Source of the DNA: Lucinisca nassula
Taxonomy: Eukaryota > Mollusca > Bivalvia > Lucinida > Lucinidae
Assembly: GCA_963580285.1 (NCBI GenBank)
Contig: OY757023.1
Coordinates: 86,577,108-86,641,107, forward strand
Direction: 5' to 3'
Length of the DNA: 64,000 nucleotides
Positions 50,926-62,739 of the stretch are shown in pieces. The notes below the pieces were generated by a model. That model made no database searches. It had not been told where the DNA came from and saw only the letters and a program-made list of their open reading frames with translations. Every line of letters begins with the position of its first letter. Position 1 is the first letter of the stretch. Position numbers and translations under genes: made by a program.

Positions 50926-51280
50926 AAATAATTATCATCATGGGAAGCACATATTTGTGCATCCCTTGTCAAAATTGGACTAAACTAAGACGCGTAGGAA
51001 AGAAATGTTATCCTAAAAGTAGGCACCTATTCATCAGGTTCAACATCACAATAACATCGTGCATTTTTTCACATCTCCAAAATGGCCATTTTTCTGATGG
51101 AAAAAAGCGATATTTTTCTTATAAATACTGCAAACATAGATTGTGGGTGCACTTTAGACCGCCTCATTGAGGCGGTTCTAACGAGTACCCACAACCTATG
51201 TCTTGGAGCAAGAATAAGAAAAATAATGCATACGCCCGTAAACCCCAGTTTTCTCTATATAAAGTGGGATATAGGGGGTC

Positions 51281-52391
51281 TGTTACAACGCATAATGTAG
51301 TAATGTAGTAATTTCTTCATTTTGATTTTTTTTACTACATTATGCGTTGGCATAGTCGACGCGAAATGAAGTAAAAAAAATATTTCATTTCGCGTTGATA
51401 TGCACCATATCGACGCATAATGAAGTAATGATGGTAGAACATAGCTGTCTTCGAAAAGACTTAGGAAGCAATACAGTTAAATTCCTACAATTTAGACCAC
51501 ATTTGAGACGTTTCAAAAGTGGTCTTTAAGACCACAGTTGAACAGTCCAAAAGACGGTCTTCCACAAAAGCACACTGAAGGTCAAAATCACAAAGAAAAT
51601 GTAGCTTTAACCTTCCAAATATGCTTTAAAAACAAAATTTGTATTAATTTTAGGTGGTCTTAATAGTGGAATTTCATTGTATTTGATTAAGCCAGTAGAA
51701 TTAAAATCGTACGCCTTGCGCTATTTTGGTCTCATGCCTGATGTCTTTCCCTCATTTGTGTTTTAAGGCTCAACACATGATCGTGTAGTGCACACAAAAG
51801 TTGGGACGGGGGATCCTATCGGCTTGTACCTGTCCATAGCCCAGACAGACAGACAGAATGGACAAAAACTATATACCCCCTTGCATACTTCGTATGCCGG
51901 GGGTATAAATAGATGGGCTGCACGATGCTTCCACGCAGAGCTGATACCGCCCGTACATGAGTCCTCGTAATCTGCTTAGAAGGTCTAAGCCTGTCCAGGA
52001 AAACTGCTGCGAGTCGGCCCATCCATGCATATAAACCCTATTGCTTTTAATTGGACGGCAGCGATTGAGATGTCATTTCATCTCAATATCGGGTAAAAGT
52101 CCCATAAAATTTGAAGCAATGTCTCCAAAATGACCTAAATAGTCTTGACGGGAACGTTAAACCTCAAATCAAACAAACAAACTGTTGACGCATAATGAAG
52201 TAAAATAAAGTATGCCACCCATCGCTGCAAAATGAAATAATTCTTTCATTTTGCTCAAACCTCTTAGTATCGACGCATAATGAAGTAAAAACGACATTTT
52301 ATTTCATTTCGCGTCGACTATGCCAACGCATAATGTAGTAAAAATTTCAAAATGAAGAAATTACTACATTACTACATTATGCGTTGTAACA
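51281..52391. mobile_element. 1.1-kb element with long inverted repeats, TSD GGGGTC
   Basis: TGTTACAACGCATAATGTAG at the left is inverted at the right end, with similarity of about 150 bp. GGGGTC lies on both sides (51275-51280 and 52392-52397). Repeated subterminal words GACGCATAATGAAGTAA and CGCGAAATGAA occur in both arms. The centre has a palindrome related to 41205-41290 and a SINE. No transposase. The superfamily is not identified. Confidence 0.82.
51895..52182 (+). mobile_element. SINE type 1 copy inside the 1.1-kb element
   Basis: ATAAATAGATGGGCTGCACG, GGTCTAAGCCTGTCCAGG, TAGTCTTGACGGGAACGTTA and CAAATCAAACAAACAAAC. Third level of nesting. Confidence 0.8.
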
Positions 52392-52457
52392 GGGGTCTTC
52401 ATTTCACGGACTTGCTCACGTGATGAGTTTACCCCAGCTTAACAGGAAATTACGCAA

Positions 52458-53024
52458 CATCACGAGGACAAGTCCGTTTAATGAGCATCTCTCTAAACCT
52501 CACTTTATATAGAGAAAACTGATTTTTGTTTGTTTGTTTGTATTGGAGTTTAACGGCCCAGTCAACACTTTTTAGATCGTTTTTTGAAGCGGCCAGCTTA
52601 CCTATCCACACTTTTCCTGAGCAGGATTATACGTAAGCAGTTTGCCAGTACAGTGTACATTATTTCGCCAGAAACTGACAACTACCCTTCTTGGATTAGC
52701 GGAAGAAGAAAAGATTTCATGCTCAATCTCCACGAAAGAATGTTACGACCCGGAATTGGTCGAACCCGCGTCCTCCTGATCCCAGTCAGACGCGCATCCG
52801 ATTGAGTTACCGAGGCCGGCGGAAAACTGGGGTCAACAGGGGTATATGTTGTTTTTCTTATTTCTGCTCCATTATATTGGTTGAGGATACTCGTTAGAAC
52901 CGTCATGAAAGCAGTTCTAACGAGCACCTACAGTATAAATAAGACAAATATCACAAATGTTCATCAGAAAAAAATGGCCACTTTAGAGGTATGAATGAAA
53001 TGTCTATATCACACGGATGTAATG
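52458..53024 (-). mobile_element. Family B foldback split by SINE type 2
   Basis: It starts CATCACGAGGACAAGTCCG, has a decayed hairpin (CTCGTTAGAACCGTCATGAA with AGCAGTTCTAACGAG), and ends CACACGGATGTAATG. SINE 52522-52821 is inserted in the left arm. Confidence 0.75.
52522..52821 (-). mobile_element. tRNA-derived SINE (type 2) with 8-bp TSD
   Basis: The head on the minus strand is GCCGGCCTCGGTAACTCAAT with B box GGTTCGACCAA. The body is as in 8526-8838, and the tail AACAAACAAACAAA at its 3' end. GAAAACTG lies at 52514-52521 and 52822-52829. Confidence 0.82.
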
Positions 53025-53066
53025 GCAAGACGAAATACAAAATAATTATTCTGTTTTATAATTTTT

Positions 53067-53905
53067 GAAAGTTGATTTTTTAAATCAACTTTCTTTGTCA
53101 TTGCATTTCTACTTCCAGTACTGGACCGCGTTGCTCCACTTCCGCTGTTCGTTCGCTGCATAAAATAGTCCAAATGAACTCTTGAAAATTAATTTTGCAG
53201 GCCGGCTCCGCATGGAACGTCTTTCAAAATATTTCAGTTTTCGAGACTATATACGGATTGAATATAAATTGACACAGAAAGACGAATTCTGAAAAGAAAA
53301 CAGTACTCTGGAACTATTTTCCTACGCGCTTTTCGGTGATATTTATGAGGGAGTTCGAGCATCTACCAGACCATTGTAGCGGAAGTCAAATTGTGCACGT
53401 TCTTCCCATGATTTCCATGTTTTTTTTCACCGGTGTGATCGAACGACGTCTAGTAGATGTTTGGTTGACTGGTACACAGACCCTCTATTTCATGAATAGA
53501 AGCAGTCAATTCCCGGACATTAGTGTCCGCACCTTTCGCCGACATCTTTGCTGCGTATGGTGTGACGTATCTACCAGAGTAACCCACGCTTTAGTCTGGT
53601 TCGACCAGAGTGACGTCACGACACTTCCGCGATGCTACCAGACCGCTACCAGACTGAGTTTAATCATACTTTGGTTAACCACTGGTTAACCATGGTTAAC
53701 CACGGTTCGTGATCGAACTACCTCTATGTTTTACTCTTTCGTCCCTGAGTTTCTAAAAAGGACTCTTCTCGCTTTAAATATATTCTTATAGAAAAGGATT
53801 TCTGATTAGTTCACTGACAGGATGGCAAACAGTGTACATGTAGTTTCTGGCGAGACGTTCTAGCTACGTGCCATCTTATCAGGATCTACAAGGTTTGCAT
53901 AGATA
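53067..53905 (+). repeat. Dispersed repeat K, copy 2 (filled site)
   Basis: GAAAGTTGATTTTTTAAATC, GTACTGGACCGCGTTGCTCC and TCGAGACTATATACGGATTG, and after the insertion TATGTTTTACTCTTTCGTCC, CTTCTCGCTTTAAATATATT and GGCGAGACGTTCTAGCTACG. The insertion at 53347-53724 is absent in copy 1. Confidence 0.8.
53347..53724. mobile_element. 378-bp element with 3-bp TSD, defined by an empty site
   Basis: The ends GAGGGAGTTCGAGCA and TGATCGAACTACCTC are inverted, and TAT lies at 53344-53346 and 53725-53727. Copy 1 of repeat K (46165-46645) reads straight through GATATTTATGTTTTAC. The right arm has repeated GGTTAACCA words. The 118-codon frame across it shows no domain. A 3-bp duplication is compatible with PIF/Harbinger-type elements, but this is a guess. 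Confidence 0.85.
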
Positions 53906-54349
53906 CATTGTATTTCTACCTGCACCGGTCTACAGGGTTAAAAGAGTTAGCTTATTGGAAAGGTCCCTCAGGACCTTTCCACAGTGTTTATGTGAAATTT
54001 GAAGCATTTTCGCTCCAGTGCAGACTTCTCGCTATAATTTGCTATTTGCAATCATATTCTACGTGAAGAAACAAAGTGAACCAGTCAAAAATATGCAGGG
54101 ATACTTCAGTTTATCTATGTAGTGTGTCTATTTGGCGAAATGACCGTAAATGAAAGTTACCATTTACAAGTATGAGGTTTCACAAAAAGCTTGCCTTACG
54201 CTAGCAAGCGGCACAACATATCTGTAATTGAATGTATCCTTATTCCAGCTTCCGCAAATTGTTTAACCGTCTGGCAACGTCCTTTTCGTATGCGTGACGC
54301 TGATTTACAATATATTTGAACTGAGAAAAAGCGAAATAAAGATAAAGAT

Positions 54350-54606
54350 TAAGATAGAGGTGCTTTATTTAACGTCGCATATCCGATACAAATAGCATAA
54401 GTTTTTATTGCGACACACAAAGCGCCCTTTAACAAATACTTACCTGCCTTCATTTATCTTCCTAGGACTACCCCTGATAGCGTGAGCGTCAGCCAAGGGA
54501 GCTCCTACTACCATTTTTCTCGCCTTTGGTATGGCGCGGCCGGGGATCGAACCCGCGACCTCCCATTCTCGAAGCAGACGCTCTACCACTGAGCTTTCGG
54601 GGCCGG
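54350..54606 (-). mobile_element. tRNA-derived SINE (type 3)
   Basis: The minus strand begins GGCCCCGAAAGCTCAGTGGT with B box GGTTCGATCCC, then ATACCAAAGGCGAGAAAAAT and a body ending GCGACGTTAAATAAAGCACC. Relative of 415-748. Confidence 0.78.
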
Positions 54607-54837
54607 TATATACTAATGAAGATGGCCAGAAAAGGCGACATCATAGAAAACATAATACCAATGGCACCAACAGGAAGGACAAACGAAAGGTTTTGATATA
54701 CAGTGAGAATGCAACGGAAAGGAAAGTAATCAGGTGCCTCTTCTCCGACGAGAAAAAGGCGTTTTATCAGGCTTGGTGAATCAATTGCTGAGGCTGAAAG
54801 TCACTACAGTTTCTGTGTCAGTATAATCAGTCTTACT

Positions 54838-54918
54838 GGCATGACGTTGCATTGACGTTGGTACGACGTTGCATTGACGTTTGTACGACGTTGCATAGAC
54901 GTCATGTGTCCACCTGGA
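54838..54918. repeat. GACGTTGCATTGACGTT repeats (CCCAGCAGG-family remnant)
   Basis: Three copies of a 23-bp unit ACGACGTTGCATTGACGTT(G/T)GT, then ACGTCATGTGTCCACCTGG. This is like one arm of the CCCAGCAGG MITEs. A similar piece is at 60990-61047. Confidence 0.6.
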
Positions 54919-55284
54919 ATAATTAATCTTTCTTATGGGTGGCACGGATCCATTATACATATATATTGTTCCTTGCTAGCGTCGTTCAAACGCGTAACAC
55001 GACCTACGTTTAATAACAATCAAAGGCTTGAGAAGCCTCAAAGTCAGTGGATTACAGGGTATCTGATCTGGATCTACACTATCTGCCAGTGTCCAACATT
55101 TGTATGTGAAGAAACACCACTATAGCACTTAACATATAACATTTGAAATCTGATTTTCGTCTAAGATGTCTCTCTGACAAAACAGTTGCAGGAATGATTC
55201 TGGACTGTTACAAGTATTTCTGCTTCTAACATACGAGTAGATGCATTCTTTTACAGCTCAAACACTGAGGTTTTCCTGGTGATG

Positions 55285-55425
55285 TTTTTATATCTGCTTC
55301 AAATATCGATTGTAGGTGTTCATTAGAACTGCGTCAATGAAGAGGTTCTAACGAGTACCCACAATCCTTGTTTTGGAAGGGAAAGAAGAAGAATAAAGTA
55401 TGCCCTGCAAACCCCATTTTTCTTT
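55285..55425 (+). mobile_element. Family A fragment with decayed hairpin
   Basis: ATATCGATTGTAGGTGTTCA, TTAGAACTGCGTCAATGAAG and AGGTTCTAACGAGTACCCAC. It lies directly against the family B copy at 55428. Confidence 0.6.
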
Positions 55426-55427
55426 GT

Positions 55428-55706
55428 CATTACGATAACACACCCGTGCGAAGTAGTGCATTTTGTCAGATCTCCAAAATGGCTACTTTTCTGATAAAAA
55501 TCTGTGATATTTTTCCGATTTAAACTGCAAACATAGGTTTTTGGTGCTCGTTAGGACCGCCTCATTGAGGCGGTTCTAACGAGTACCCACAACCTATGTC
55601 TTGGAGCAGAAATACGAAAAATAATGTATACCCCATAATCCCCAGTTTTCTCTACTTAAAGTGGGGTTTATGGGGGTGTTCATTTCACGGACTTGTTCAC
55701 GTGATG
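55428..55706 (+). mobile_element. Family B foldback, full length (best copy)
   Basis: It starts CATTACGATAACACACCCG, then CCAAAATGGCTACTTTTCTG. The hairpin GTTAGGACCGCCTCATTGAG pairs with GAGGCGGTTCTAACGAGTA, then ACAACCTATGTCTTGGAGC, and the end is CACGGACTTGTTCACGTGATG. The flanking base is T on both sides. Confidence 0.85.
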
Positions 55707-57480
55707 TTTATTACATAGGCTTGTCTTTCAGATTGAGACAGAATGATGCTGGATCACATGTTTATAAAGCAATTATGAGCTGCCACATTTAATCAGATTA
55801 CCGGGGCATTCATACTAGGATTGTACATAACACAGTAGCCTGGCAATCAGGCCCGGCATTTAAGTCATTCTTACTAACAAGGTACACAACCACCGTGAAC
55901 CTAATAGAAATGTGTATTATTATTTACCCCTTATCTAAAATATATGTTAAATCAGACATTACTACAGATCATGGTTTTCAGAATGGTATTAGTTTTTATT
56001 AGTAAATTTGTTTTATGAAACTGCCCTATTTAACAGACTGATAACACAGCTGTGTTGATATTAAACAGAATATACTATATTTATAAATGAATCTTTGAGT
56101 AGGCAGGAACTACATTTTGCGCGGAAGATTTCAGTAATTCTGAGGCATATCCTAAAAGCGATAGCTACTATGCTTCTAAAAACCACTCAATAGATGGTGG
56201 ATGAGAAGGGTCATCGAGCGACGACTAAAGTCTTGCGACTTCACTACGTGAATCCACAGACTAAAAATAAGAAAACTAATGCAATCCCTGTAATCCCAAT
56301 TTTATTGCAGTAACATGTAACATACTGGTATCCAATAACTGAAAACCACTACTCGAAATAATAGTAACAAGTACTCTGCGCGGAAATAGATTTGATTGCT
56401 CAGGCAGACTAAAGTTGTTGTTAAATGCTCGTATCTAAGTTAATGAGGGCGCCTAGGCGTGGCATAGTGTGTTGCACGTGCGTGACCAAGTTAGGCCACA
56501 GTCACATTTAGAGAACGGCATTTTATACGGGTCGAGGTCATCGGATGCGGGGATCGATGAGTTCGTCCCAGGAGCTTGGTGGTTCTACAAGCAGCACTTC
56601 TGCATTGCCAAGCCGGTAGGAGATGCTGAGGGCTTGTACCAACATCTGGATCATTGCACACTCATCCTGCCTGCTCGTTGGGAATATGACTTGGAGCTGT
56701 GAATTGTATCGATTCTTGATCATGGATCCACTTCTGTTTTGCGACAGGTCTTCTTCCTGGACCACTAGCCGCTTGTTTCTGTATGGAAACTTGTAAAGGC
56801 ATGCTTCATTTGCAGCCTAAGTCCGATGGCCAAAATCGCGCGGCCCCAAAAGAGATTACCATTGGCCTACTTTCTGCTCTCGAGCACAGTAGAGAAATCG
56901 CGATCTGCAACCGATTTGTCACTGATTACTCTACATTTTGGCTCAATTTAGACTGGCTTTCAAAATTTCTAAAACTGTCAGTGCTTCACTTTACTCGGTA
57001 GGGCACAGGCAGTCCAATGCGATTAACTCTTGTTGGACAGTCCAGACTGCCGCGATTCGCAGCCCAGAAGCACATAACTTACGTCTCGCTGTGGAGCTAT
57101 GGAGTTCTGTCCGCTCGACCCTGGCAGACGTAAAATGCCTTAGCTTGAACGAACGAACGAACGAACGAACGAACGTAGCAGTGTCATCATCATCATTATT
57201 CTCTGTTCAGCTCTTGAGCAGCTTGTCCAGATCGATATCACAACATGTCTGGATTTATGAAAGATTACTTCCAGAGCTTTCTTGAAGTCATGCCGACTTC
57301 ATGGGATTCCTGAGGTGACCACAGGCCTTCAGCACAAGAGCGTCACTGTCGTTTAATGTTAGGATCTGCGCAGTCCAGCCCCCAGCCAGAACCAAGAAGG
57401 CAGCTCCAAGACTACGTCAAGCAGCACAAACAGCAGTCTTATGCCAGATTTCTGGCCTGACCGGGGCAACATTTTCAGAA
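55707..57480. other. No recognisable gene; one simple repeat
   Basis: Mostly unassigned sequence. A (GAAC)n run lies at 57148-57175 and a trace of the 23870 duplication at 56690-56740. Frames of 70-115 codons show no domain I recognise. Confidence 0.45.
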
Positions 57481-58790
57481 ACTGAATGCAGATACATATT
57501 GGCAAGACTTTACAAGTGAGATTGTCTATTGCTTGATTTCTTTATAAATAGCCTCACCGAGACAATGTTCCACTAACTTGCACCGCCGTATAAATTTCAA
57601 ACCGTTAGAGATATTTTATACAATTTTTCGTATATTGATAAGATATAGTGAACAATGTTGTTTAATGCCTGATTTCTTTATATAAATGGCATTGCCAAGG
57701 CAATATATTCACAAACTGATTGCAGGTGTATAGGTTTTATTTTGATAAGATTTGGCAAACAGATGTATATTGACAAGACCGTCTAATATGTTCTTGAAAG
57801 GGTTATCCTTTGGAAGCAAGGGATACACTACATAACTGGAAAATATGGAATGTACATGTTTTCTGGGCCAAACTAGCTACTTTCGGGCAATTAGGCCTCA
57901 TCAGTGACCAATAAGGCCTCGTCATAATGCCTAATTTCTTCACAAGAATCCTGGCCAAGGCAACAGTAGGATTATTTTTCCCACGCTTTTCAAAGAAAAA
58001 GTGGGGCTACTGTAATTGTATTCGTCGTCCGTCCGTCCGTACGTACGTACGTCCGTACGTCTGTCCGTCCATCCGTCTAACCGGATAACTCCTCCTAGAC
58101 GGTTATAGACAGAAACTTGAAACTTTGGGAACTGATCGATCTTTGGTCTTGGGAGTGCATGACGCTTTCGGAATTTCGATGATACCCCTACGGGTGGGCC
58201 CAGGGGTGGGGCCCGCGGGATTCAAAAATAAAAATTTCCAGAACATGGTCGTGTAACATATCAAAGCGAACAGCATGATGAGTAGATTATGTAGTGGCGA
58301 GGGGATATGCGATGGCGTGCCATCGACTGCGCGATTCTAGTTTTGTTAAGTTTTGCCATGCAGAGAGATTGACAAGACCAAACAAATGAGTTTTGTCTCA
58401 AGGCTGATATCTTTATAATTAGCCTCGCCGAGGCAAAATTTTCATTCACTGAAATAGACGTTCAAACGTTCAACCCGCAAGAAATATTTTGATAAGTTTT
58501 TGCAGGTAGATATATATTGACAAGATCTAATTGATTATATTGTTTAATACCAAATTTCTTGATATTGATAGCCTCTCCATGGTAAAATAATAACAAACTG
58601 ATTTTAGGTATATTTTCCGCAAAGTATATTTCAATAATTTTGGCATGACCTTACCAATTTGTATAATGCAATATTTTTTTTTCTATAAATAGCATCGCCG
58701 AGGCAAATTTTCCACCAGCTGATGGACATATAACTTTCAAACCTCTAGGAATATTTTGATAATTTACCCCGGCACGAGAAGAATGTTGAG
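57481..58790. repeat. Degenerate repeats with CGCCGAGGCAA motif, plus embedded modules
   Basis: GATTTCTTTATAAATAGCCT, CACCGAGACAATGTTCCAC, GTTTAATGCC and TTTTGATAAG recur loosely at 57530, 57660, 58400, 58540 and 58680. A copy of the 48659 module (57787-57912) and a GTCC cassette (57981-58345) are embedded. Confidence 0.6.
57981..58345 (+). repeat. Cassette with hairpin start and GTCC/GTAC run
   Basis: CCCACGCTTTTCAAAGAAAA, AGTGGGGCTACTG, CCGTCCGTACGTACGTACG, then TAACTCCTCCTAGACGG and GGCGTGCCATCGACTGCGCG. The same design as 14345-14640. Confidence 0.68.
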
Positions 58791-58799
58791 CTGTATGTA

Positions 58800-60455
58800 G
58801 TTTTCGTCATGTGTCTGTTTTTCTTCCGTCTGTTTGTCATTCTGTCTGTCTTGGCCCAAGAAATGATTGTTAACTGGTTTCTACAGAATTATTTCGATAC
58901 AGTCACTTGTAGTTTTTTCCGTCATACATTTCTATCAATTCAACTCTCATTTCATGAGAAAAAATAGCTTTTTAAGTGGCTGTCACACAAAAAAGTGACA
59001 CATAACGATCTGTCCTGTCTACGAAAAGTCACATATTGACTGTTTGGTGCGAACGCATGGACGTCCGTCCGTCAACACTTAACTTCAAAGTTTTGCTTTA
59101 ATTCTAATATCTTGCTAATCACTTGTCTAATACATTTTCATCTGGTATATCGTGTTTCTTTGGCATTGCCTTAAACATGAGTCGGCCACACTCCTGAGTC
59201 AAGTGCCCGGGTTTGGCTAGTGTCAGTAATTAGGATATATAGCAATATTGGTAATTTCCATATTTATTTTTTTCCTTTAACTTTGCAGTGTGAACTTATA
59301 ATGCCTAACGGGTATTACTTTTAAATAGACACGTATAGAGTATTGTTCCAGTTATGTGGCTGCTGCTGCTGACAGAAGGTCGCATAAATTTAATGGACAT
59401 TGTATAGTTTTGGCATTCATCGTGTTGATTGGGGTTTTGTTTGATATATTATAATTAACAGCAGATAATGTATAGTTACAGTCACGTGGCTGCTGCTCCA
59501 GCTGACACAGGTAAAGGTAACAGTGACAGAACTTTGCGTAATATTCATGTTACTTGTTTATGTAAAACATTTGATCTCTATCTTTTATGTTATTTAAAGT
59601 TGATATGTGGTATTACTTGAAAGCTGACAAAGTACAGTAACACTGATTTGACTTCTGCTACCAAGATCGCACACTTTGAACTTTGATTGAGATAGTCATG
59701 TTAAAGTTTTTGTATTGTTGTGGTTTTCAACCTATGATTAGGGTTGATATGTAGACACTTTTATGGGTGCAGAAAAGATACTGCTGTCAGCAGATCAAGG
59801 TCAAAAACTTACTATTTAGAAATTGAGACCAAGGTCCTAAACTTAAAAATTGGACTTTGCAATACATGGTTGCATCTGCCGATGGTATCCATGACCCCGT
59901 GGCCATTTTCTCTTTTTCTTCCTTGCCTTTCGCTGGCAAGACGTATGGCAGCTATTGGTGTAGTTGCCAATTCTACCACTGATTTGTTTTGAGGTCTCAG
60001 CTAAAACGAAGTTTAACGGCAGGAAATGCAAATTATACAACTTTAGAATTTCTCATTTCAGTTTTAAGCATGACTGCTATTGAAAAATAAAAGCGATTCA
60101 CCAAATGAAAATGGTATTTGATCATTTTTGAATTTAAGGTTCTAAAGCGAATAGTTAAGGGTTGGTCATGTTTGCTAAAGACAAACATTACGCACGTTTA
60201 TTATTATTATTATGTTTATAAGTATTATCAATACTATTGTGATAATGCTCTGTTCATTCTGCTGACTAGACAGCAGCAGACCTTTCCTTTGGATTCTTTT
60301 TAAAGAAGCCAACTTGTCACAACCCTTTACTGACCTACAATTCGCCTGCTTTCGAGAGCTCTAATATTACCAAACACGTGTTCCGTACTTTAGCAAACAT
60401 GAAGACACCGTTCAGAAGCAACATTCTGTGGCATCTAATCTATCTTAAATGTTTC
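58800..60455. other. No recognisable feature
   Basis: A/T-rich sequence with short frames only. One pair of similar stretches (GTGGCTGCTGCT near 59356 and 59487) stands out weakly. Confidence 0.4.
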
Positions 60456-60461
60456 CATAAG

Positions 60462-60762
60462 CCCCCGCCCATAGGGGCTTGAAGAAATATATGGGCTGCA
60501 TGATGCTTCCACGCAGAGCTGAATCCGGCCCGCACACTAGTACTGGTAGACCGCTTAGAGGATCTAATCCTGTCCAGGAACCGCGGTGCGAGGCGGACCG
60601 TCCATGCTAATAAACCCTATTGGTTTCATTGGGCGACAGGGCTTGAGATGTCATTTCATCTCAATGTCGGGTAAAAGTCCCACAAAATTGGAAGCAACGT
60701 CTCCAAAATGACCTTTACAGTGTTGACGGGGTCGTTAAACCTCAAATCAACCAACCAACCAA
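60462..60762 (+). mobile_element. SINE type 1, near full length
   Basis: CCCCCGCCCATAGGGGCTTG, TCCACGCAGAGCTGAATCC, CCCTATTGGTTTCATTGGGC, TCAATGTCGGGTAAAAGTCC, GACCTTTACAGTGTTGACGG and AAATCAACCAACCAACC. Best template for the family here, about 300 bp. Confidence 0.85.
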
Positions 60763-60989
60763 ATGTCACAGTATTGAAACAATTGACATTTATGGGTTAA
60801 TGTTTTTAGGACCCCATACAGGTGGGAATAAACGTATTTTAATTCACCTTGGGTAAACGCGGCGTCTGATCAGTTATAATGTCTAAATCAAATGGATTAA
60901 AAATGATCTTTTTTGTCAAGCTATTCTCCTTTTTATGTCCCGACGCCCGAAGAAACATAGCTCCAAGAGGCTGCACATCGTATGTGCAT

Positions 60990-61047
60990 CGTCGTATCAA
61001 ATGCGACGTTGATGCGACGTTGCTAAGACATCATGTGCCCGCTGGGA
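60990..61047. repeat. CCCAGCAGG-family arm remnant
   Basis: TATCAAATGCGACGTTGATG, CGACGTTGCTAAGACATC and ATGTGCCCGCTGGGA. Confidence 0.5.
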
Positions 61048-61361
61048 GAACTTCTCTGTAAGATTATTAGCAGACATGTACTGAGCTAATTTAGAAAGTT
61101 ATGGTTGGATCATGAAAAATTTGCAGGCACGTTTTTCTTTCTTTCGTCCGTATTTTCTTCGCGGGGGTAGTTGAGTGAGGCAATGGCGATGTGTATCTTG
61201 TGTCACTTGGGAGTCCAGCTGATATTGACTTACAGTTGGGCAACACCTGCTGTCCTTGCAGCAGGTAACGGTAGAGTGAGGGAGTGTTGATATTTCTTCT
61301 GTTTCTACACTTCCATTCATTTTCCTCTTTCTCCTCTGTCACTCACTTTCATCTTCTCTAC

Positions 61362-61666
61362 AACGGCCCTGCCCATCGGGGCTTGAAGAAATATATGGGC
61401 TGCATGATGCTTCCACGCAGAGCTGAAACCGACCCGCACACGAGTACTGGTAAACTGCTTAGAGGATCTTAGCCTGCCCAGGCAAAGCGGTGCGAGTCGG
61501 CCCGTCCGTGCTTTTGAACCCTATTGGCTTCATTTGGCGGCAGGGCTTGAGATGTCATTTCATCTCAATGTCAGGTAAAAGTCCCACAAATTGGAAGCAA
61601 CGTCTCCAAAATGACCTTTACAGTGTCAACGGGGACGTTAAACCTCAAATCAAACAAACAAACAAA
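61362..61666 (+). mobile_element. SINE type 1, near full length
   Basis: GCCCTGCCCATCGGGGCTTG, AGAGCTGAAACCGACCCGC, GCGGTGCGAGTCGGCCCGTC, ACAGTGTCAACGGGGACG and CAAATCAAACAAACAAAC. Confidence 0.85.
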
Positions 61667-62515
61667 TCATCTCTTCTACTGTCTCTTCTATCTCTTTTCC
61701 CAAAAATGATCCACTAGGGTTGACCTGTCGTTAAACTCAAAACAACCGATGAATCATTTTTTCTTTGTCGAATTTTTAACCCACTTGGACCTTGTCAAAT
61801 CAGAACCAGAATCAGAATTGTTGCTGGTGACACGTCAAATGTCATTCATACACCAGGACCTGTGATATGGGAAGTTAGTCTATATATTTTTTTTCAACAA
61901 AATATATAGATAACTGCTTGATCTACGACTAACATTGTTATATAATAATTATTCCTCATAAATCAACTTTCCTCAGTACTTTCAGTACTTTGATTATATA
62001 TTATAACGTTACTAAATAGAAAATCTATATGTTATTTTAAGAAGAATGGAAGAAAATTCCCCTCTTTTAGTTCAATGTATAATTCTAATTGCATTGCGGC
62101 ATGCTTTAGAGCAGGTTGTTTTTTTTCTACTTTTCTGCTCTTTTGATCATCTATAGGCTTTATTATTATCCGAAATAATTCCACACCGCTAAAATACTTT
62201 TTACGGCGTAGCCGTTATGGTTTTGCTTTTGTCCTACATTTTTCGTTATTCCATTGGTCAATAAAACCCCATGTCCAAGGAGATGACCATTTCATTGGTC
62301 AATGATTTGCATGAATAAATCTACTCAAAAGTACGACAGTTTACTGAAGTTTTAACCTAGGAAATGTTTCGTTTTTTATGTGAGACATGAATGAAAAATA
62401 TATACAGTTTCGGCTTGCTCACCGTCTTGTCCTTTGATGACCATACGTCATATCTAGTGAATTCTGTAACTGCTGCGGTGAATAGCTATTTTGACCTAAT
62501 TTCACGTGGTTGGTC
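61667..62515. other. No recognisable feature
   Basis: A/T-rich. No gene or repeat family identified. Confidence 0.4.
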
Positions 62516-62520
62516 TATAT

Positions 62521-62590
62521 AGCGAAAGGAACCATTTCGCGAAAGGAAGGTTCCTTTCGCGAAAGGAAGAATTTTCTGCGAAAGGAATTG
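62521..62590. repeat. CCTTTCGCGAAAGGAA palindromic minisatellite
   Basis: Four to five copies of GCGAAAGGAA in palindromic context (TTCCTTTCGCGAAAGGAA) directly before a SINE tail. Confidence 0.8.
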
Positions 62591-62735
62591 TTTGTTTGAT
62601 TTGAGGTTTAACGTCCCCATCAACACTGTGTAGGTCATTTTGGAGACGTTGCTTCCAAGTTTGGGGGACTTTTACCCGACATTGAGATGAAATGACACCC
62701 AAGCCCTGTTGCCCAATGAAACCAATAAAGAGATA
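62588..62735 (-). mobile_element. SINE type 1, 3' half
   Basis: GTTTGTTTGATTTGAGG, AACGTCCCCATCAACACTG, ACCCGACATTGAGATGAAAT and GTTGCCCAATGAAACCAATA. Truncated at the 5' side. Confidence 0.8.
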
Positions 62736-62739
62736 TAGC

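Larger units (their letters stand above)
51044..52425 (+). mobile_element. Family B foldback split by a 1.1-kb element
   Basis: It starts CATCACAATAACATCGTGC, carries the hairpin (CTTTAGACCGCCTCATTGAG and GAGGCGGTTCTAACGAGTA), and after the insertion at 51281-52391 ends CACGGACTTGCTCACGTGATG. The two halves join exactly at GGGGTC. Confidence 0.85.

Noticed and set aside
53336..53689. 117-codon frame
   Set aside because: It spans a 378-bp non-autonomous element and the flanking repeat; no domain.
56469..57285. Frames of 70-115 codons as a gene
   Set aside because: No recognisable domain, no splice support, and part of it matches a repeat seen at 23870.
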